Source: Alphaproteobacteria bacterium
GTDB taxonomy: Bacteria > Pseudomonadota > Alphaproteobacteria > Rhodobacterales > Rhodobacteraceae
Direction of reading: 5' to 3'
DNA length: 64,000 nucleotides
Assembly: GCA_030425925.1 (NCBI GenBank)
Contig: JAUHZO010000017.1
Coordinates: forward strand, 1 to 64,000
Shown here piece by piece: positions 61,031 through 64,000 of this stretch (positions within the stretch are counted from its first letter, which is position 1; every line of letters begins with the position of its first letter). The notes below the pieces were generated by a model that saw only the letters and a program-made list of their open reading frames with translations, made no database searches and had not been told where the DNA came from. The position numbers and the translations under genes were made by a program.

Positions 61031-61107
61031 CATCCTGTCTTGACGCGGTCAGGCGCTTGTGGGCAAGCCGATACGCTAAGGTCCGGCCAAATCACCGAGG
61101 TTCGCAG

Positions 61108-63147
61108 ATGTCCCAAGATCCGCTTGTCGTCTTCACCCCGTCCGGCAAACGCGGGCGGTTTCCCGTGGGCACGCCCGTCCTGACCGCCGCGCGGCAGTTG
61201 GGGGTCGATCTGGATTCCGTCTGCGGCGGGCGCGGCATCTGTTCGAAATGCCAGATCACCCCGTCTTATGGCGAATTCTCCAAACACGGCGTGACCGTGG
61301 CCGACAACGCCCTGTCGGAGTGGAACGCGGTCGAGGAGCGCTACCAGCAGAAACGCGGGCTGAAGCCCGGGCGGCGGCTGGGCTGCCAGGCCACCGTGCA
61401 GCGCGACGTGGTGATCGACGTGCCGCCCGAAAGCCAGGTGCACAAGCAGGTGGTGCGCAAGGCCGCCGCCGTCCGCGCCATCGAGATGGACCCTGCCACC
61501 CGGCTTTATTATGTCGAGGTGGACGAGCCCGACATGCACGAACCCACCGGCGATCTGGAGCGGCTGAAGCGCGCGCTGGCAGCGCAATGGGATATCCCGG
61601 CGATCTCCACCGAGTTTTCCACACTTGCACAATTGCAACCGATCCTGCGCAAGGGGAGCTGGAAAATCACCGTCGCCTTGCACAAGATCGATGAAACCGC
61701 CACCCCGCGCCTGATTGCGGCCTGGCCGGGGCTGTACGAGGGCGGGCTGTACGGTCTGGCCATCGACCTCGGCTCCACCACCATCGCCGCGCACCTGACC
61801 AGCCTGGAAACCGGCGAGGTCTTGGCATCCTCCGGCATCATGAACCCGCAGATCCGCTTTGGCGAAGACCTGATGAGCCGCGTCTCCTACGCCATGATGA
61901 ATGCCGGTGGCGCGGCCGAGATGACGGCGGCGGTGCGCGACGCGCTGAACACCCTGACCACCGGGATTGCCGACGAGGCGGGCATCGCCACGGATGCCAT
62001 CGTGGAGGCGGTGTTTGTCTGCAACCCGGTGATGCACCACCTGCTGCTGGGCATCGACCCGGTGGAACTGGGCCAGGCGCCGTTTGCGCTGGCCACATCG
62101 GAATCACTGTCGCTGTCGGCGCGTGACCTCGGCCTTGACGCGCTGCGCGACGCGGCGCGGATCTATGTCCTGCCCTGCATCGCGGGTCATGTGGGGGCCG
62201 ATGCCGCCGCCGTCGCCCTGTCGGAAGAGCCCGGGAAATCGCCGGACCTTGCGCTGATCGTCGACGTGGGCACCAATGCCGAGATCCTGCTGGGCGATGC
62301 CACCCGCGTGCTGGCCTGCTCCTCGCCCACCGGTCCGGCCTTCGAAGGCGCGCAGATCAGTTCCGGCCAGCGCGCCGCCCCCGGCGCCATCGAGGCGATC
62401 CGCATCGACCCGGTCACCAAGGCACCGCGCTTTCGCGTGATCGGCTGCGATCTGTGGTCGGACGAGGACGGCTTCTGGGCGCAGACCGCGCAGACCGGCA
62501 TCACCGGCATCTGCGGCTCCGGCATCATCGAGGCGGTGGCCGAGCTGCGCCTGGCCGGGCTGATGGACCCGTCGGGCCTGATCGGATCGGCGGCGCAGAC
62601 CGGCACCGAGCGCTGCATCGCCGAAGGCCGCACCCATGCCTACCTCGTGCACGATGGCAGCGCCGAGGGCGGCCCGCGCATCACCGTGACCCAGGGCGAC
62701 ATCCGCGCGATCCAGCTGGCGAAATCCGCGCTTTACGCCGGCGCGCGGCTGCTGATGGACGTGCGTGGCGTGGACAAGGTGGACCGGGTCGTGCTGGCCG
62801 GCGCATTCGGCGCGCATATCTCGCCCCTGCACGCCATGGTGCTGGGCATGATCCCCGATGTGCCGCTGGACAAGGTGACAAGCGCGGGCAATGCCGCCGG
62901 GACCGGCGCCCGGATCGCGCTGTGCAGCCTGAAGGCGCGGGCCGAGATCGAGAGAGTCGTGCGCGAGATCACCAAGGTGGAAACCGCCATCGAGCCGCGC
63001 TTTCAGGAGCATTTTGTCGCTGCAAACGCCGTGCCCCACGCCACCGATCCGTTCCCCGAACTGGCGCGCGTGGTGACCCTGCCGCAGGTGGGGTTCAATG
63101 CCGGCGGCGAGGACGGCGGAGGACGCCGCCGTCGCCGTCGCGGCTGA
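61108..63147 (+). CDS. RACo-like corrinoid activation protein (ferredoxin + ASKHA)
   Basis: 679 residues. The N-terminal 2Fe-2S ferredoxin domain (about 1-95) has C39, C45, C48 in SVCGGRGICSKC and a fourth cysteine in LGCQATV. A middle domain links to an ASKHA-type ATPase (LAIDLGSTTIAAHL, VDVGTNAEILLG, GSGIIEAVAELRLAG), as in the DUF4445 family. These proteins reductively reactivate Co(II) corrinoid proteins in ATP-dependent fashion. In this genome a likely client is the corrinoid protein that works with the MttB-like methyltransferase at 43551. The C terminus ends in an arginine run. ATG at 61108 directly precedes the ferredoxin fold. Confidence 0.88.
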   Translation: MSQDPLVVFTPSGKRGRFPVGTPVLTAARQLGVDLDSVCGGRGICSKCQITPSYGEFSKHGVTVADNALSEWNAVEERYQQKRGLKPGRRLGCQATVQRDVVIDVPPESQVHKQVVRKAAAVRAIEMDPATRLYYVEVDEPDMHEPTGDLERLKRALAAQWDIPAISTEFSTLAQLQPILRKGSWKITVALHKIDETATPRLIAAWPGLYEGGLYGLAIDLGSTTIAAHLTSLETGEVLASSGIMNPQIRFGEDLMSRVSYAMMNAGGAAEMTAAVRDALNTLTTGIADEAGIATDAIVEAVFVCNPVMHHLLLGIDPVELGQAPFALATSESLSLSARDLGLDALRDAARIYVLPCIAGHVGADAAAVALSEEPGKSPDLALIVDVGTNAEILLGDATRVLACSSPTGPAFEGAQISSGQRAAPGAIEAIRIDPVTKAPRFRVIGCDLWSDEDGFWAQTAQTGITGICGSGIIEAVAELRLAGLMDPSGLIGSAAQTGTERCIAEGRTHAYLVHDGSAEGGPRITVTQGDIRAIQLAKSALYAGARLLMDVRGVDKVDRVVLAGAFGAHISPLHAMVLGMIPDVPLDKVTSAGNAAGTGARIALCSLKARAEIERVVREITKVETAIEPRFQEHFVAANAVPHATDPFPELARVVTLPQVGFNAGGEDGGGRRRRRRG

Positions 63148-63186
63148 CCTCCGCCGCGGTGGCGCAGCGGGCAAACGCTGTTACAT

Positions 63187-63208
63187 GGCGCGCTGCCGCG
63201 CCCTTTTT
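63187..63208 (+). terminator. Intrinsic terminator after the corrinoid activator gene
   Basis: GGCGCG and CGCGCC pair around the loop CTGC, followed by CTTTTT. It lies 40 bp after the stop codon. Confidence 0.75.
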
Positions 63209-63238
63209 GCACCGGGGGCAGGCCCCCGGACCCCGTTT

Positions 63239-63260
63239 GAGGGGGCGCTCGCGCCCCCTC
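63239..63260. repeat. GC-rich hairpin of interspersed type
   Basis: GAGGGGGCGC and GCGCCCCCTC form a perfect 10-pair stem around TC. A short hairpin (GGCCC/GGGCC) and the motif CCCTGAGGGG follow. In my experience of Rhodobacteraceae genomes this arrangement recurs between genes, so it is probably an interspersed repeat that also acts as a secondary terminator. Confidence 0.5.
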
Positions 63261-63390
63261 TTGGCCCTTTGGGCCAATTCACCCCCTGAGGGGTATTTTC
63301 CCCAAGAAGAAGACACGGGGTCGGGCTTTGCGACGGACAGGCTTGGCGATTGACGAGGCACGGGTTCCGGAGTAGGAAAACGGGCCTCGG

Positions 63391-63464
63391 GCGGGTATGG
63401 TGAAAAGGTATCACGTCAGATTCCCATTCTGTAGTTACGGGTTCGATTCCCGTTACCCGCTCCA
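63391..63464 (+). tRNA. tRNA-Gly(CCC)
   Basis: The acceptor stem GCGGGTA pairs with TACCCGC, the D arm is GTGA/TCAC, and the T arm ACGGG/CCCGT encloses TTCGATT. The anticodon loop TTCCCAT places CCC at positions 34-36, so it decodes GGG. The genomic CCA end is encoded (63462-63464). The first anticodon-stem pair (27-43) is a T-T mismatch. Confidence 0.95.
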
Positions 63465-63800
63465 GCCTGTCCTGAAATCCCTGATTGCGGCCTGTCCGCG
63501 ACATCGTGATTGTTTCGGATCCTGTGCAACCCGCGTGCTGCGTGTATGGCGGGCCGGACACGTGGTGATGGCGATCCCCTGCGAAACCTGACCGTCGGGC
63601 GGGCCGGGCCTGTCGGAGACGTCGGTCCCGTTTGCCAATAGCCGTGTCCTTGCCGATCTGGCGGATGTCGGCGCGTCTGAAACAATTGAAACGCGACGGT
63701 GCCGAACGGGACATCAGCGCGAAACCTGCGCGGCGCAAACCCTCCTTACCGCACACGGCAGACAGCCTGCCGGGGGCACTTTCAGACAAGGAGCAAAACC
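63465..63800. other. Region between tRNA-Gly and the last gene
   Basis: About 335 bp with no recognised gene. The last bases contain the Shine-Dalgarno AAGGAG (63788-63793) for the following gene. Confidence 0.5.
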
Positions 63801-64000
63801 ATGACCGCAATTCAGATCACCGCAGCACAAGACGGCTTTTTCCGCTGGTACGACGATGGCGACGGGCCCGTGCGGGCCTTTGCCGACATGTTCGGCTCGC
63901 TTTCGACCTTCCAGGGCGGGCGCTTTCACCTGGTGGCCGGCGACTTCGTCAGCGAAGGCGCGCATAACGATGGCAGCTATGACGTCACCGCGGTGCTGGG
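63801..64000 (+). CDS. Hypothetical protein, N-terminal part
   Basis: The ATG at 63801 has AAGGAG eight bases upstream and opens a frame that runs off the window (MTAIQITAAQDGFFRWYDDG at the start, later GGRFHLVAGDFVSEGAHNDG). Base composition and codon use fit a real gene. No signal peptide and no family that I recognise in the 66 visible residues. Confidence 0.6.
   Translation, partial: MTAIQITAAQDGFFRWYDDGDGPVRAFADMFGSLSTFQGGRFHLVAGDFVSEGAHNDGSYDVTAVL

Overview
The window looks like a high-GC alphaproteobacterial chromosome, most likely a marine Rhodobacteraceae (Roseobacter-type) species. Pointers are a CckA-type hybrid kinase with a TTAA-N7-TTAA (CtrA-type) box upstream, a recA preceded by the alphaproteobacterial SOS motif GTTC-N7-GTTC, several RTX exoproteins, an MttB-like methyltransferase and a RACo-type corrinoid activator. 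This placement is inferred from gene content and motifs, not from a database search.

Region 1 (1-11.3 kb): the end of an IS3-family element, then a complete type I-E CRISPR-Cas locus (cas3, casA-E, cas1, cas2) and a very regular array of 38 repeats and 37 spacers of 32 bp. A near-consensus IHF site lies 10 bp before the first repeat. A degenerate repeat that keeps the Cas6e stem lies between cas3 and casA. An H-NS C-terminal fragment and a thermonuclease-like gene follow the array.

Region 2 (12.4-27.3 kb): a second, separate CRISPR system. It has a reverse transcriptase-Cas1 fusion, its own cas2, a Cas6, an HD-less Cas10 with GGED in place of GGDD, two multi-domain Cas7 fusion proteins, a TIGR03986-like RAMP protein and a CorA-like membrane protein. 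Three short arrays belong to it. All share the last 25 nt of a 37-nt repeat (a 4-bp hairpin plus the 8-nt tag ATTGAGAC) but differ in the first 12 nt. All three leaders carry TTGG motifs at matched distances from the repeat (48-51 and about 150 bp). This is the most interesting part of the window: a type III-D-like, RT-linked system with an unusual effector layout and a leader code visible in the sequence.

Region 3 (28-40.4 kb): surface and secreted proteins. There are two RTX proteins, a 2217-residue CSLREA/beta-helix/RTX protein with 81-bp tandem repeats, and a PAPS-type sulfotransferase.

Region 4 (40.9-64 kb): mostly core genes. In order: a chemoreceptor with a co-oriented secreted sensor protein, MttB-like methyltransferase, SMR transporter, typA, two paralogous small periplasmic proteins, MOSC and DUF1330 proteins, alaS, recA, a small sulfotransferase-like protein, cckA, an RsmB-type methyltransferase, guaB, a CaiB/BaiF CoA-transferase, a DsrE-like protein, a RACo-like corrinoid activator, tRNA-Gly(CCC), and the start of an unrecognised gene.
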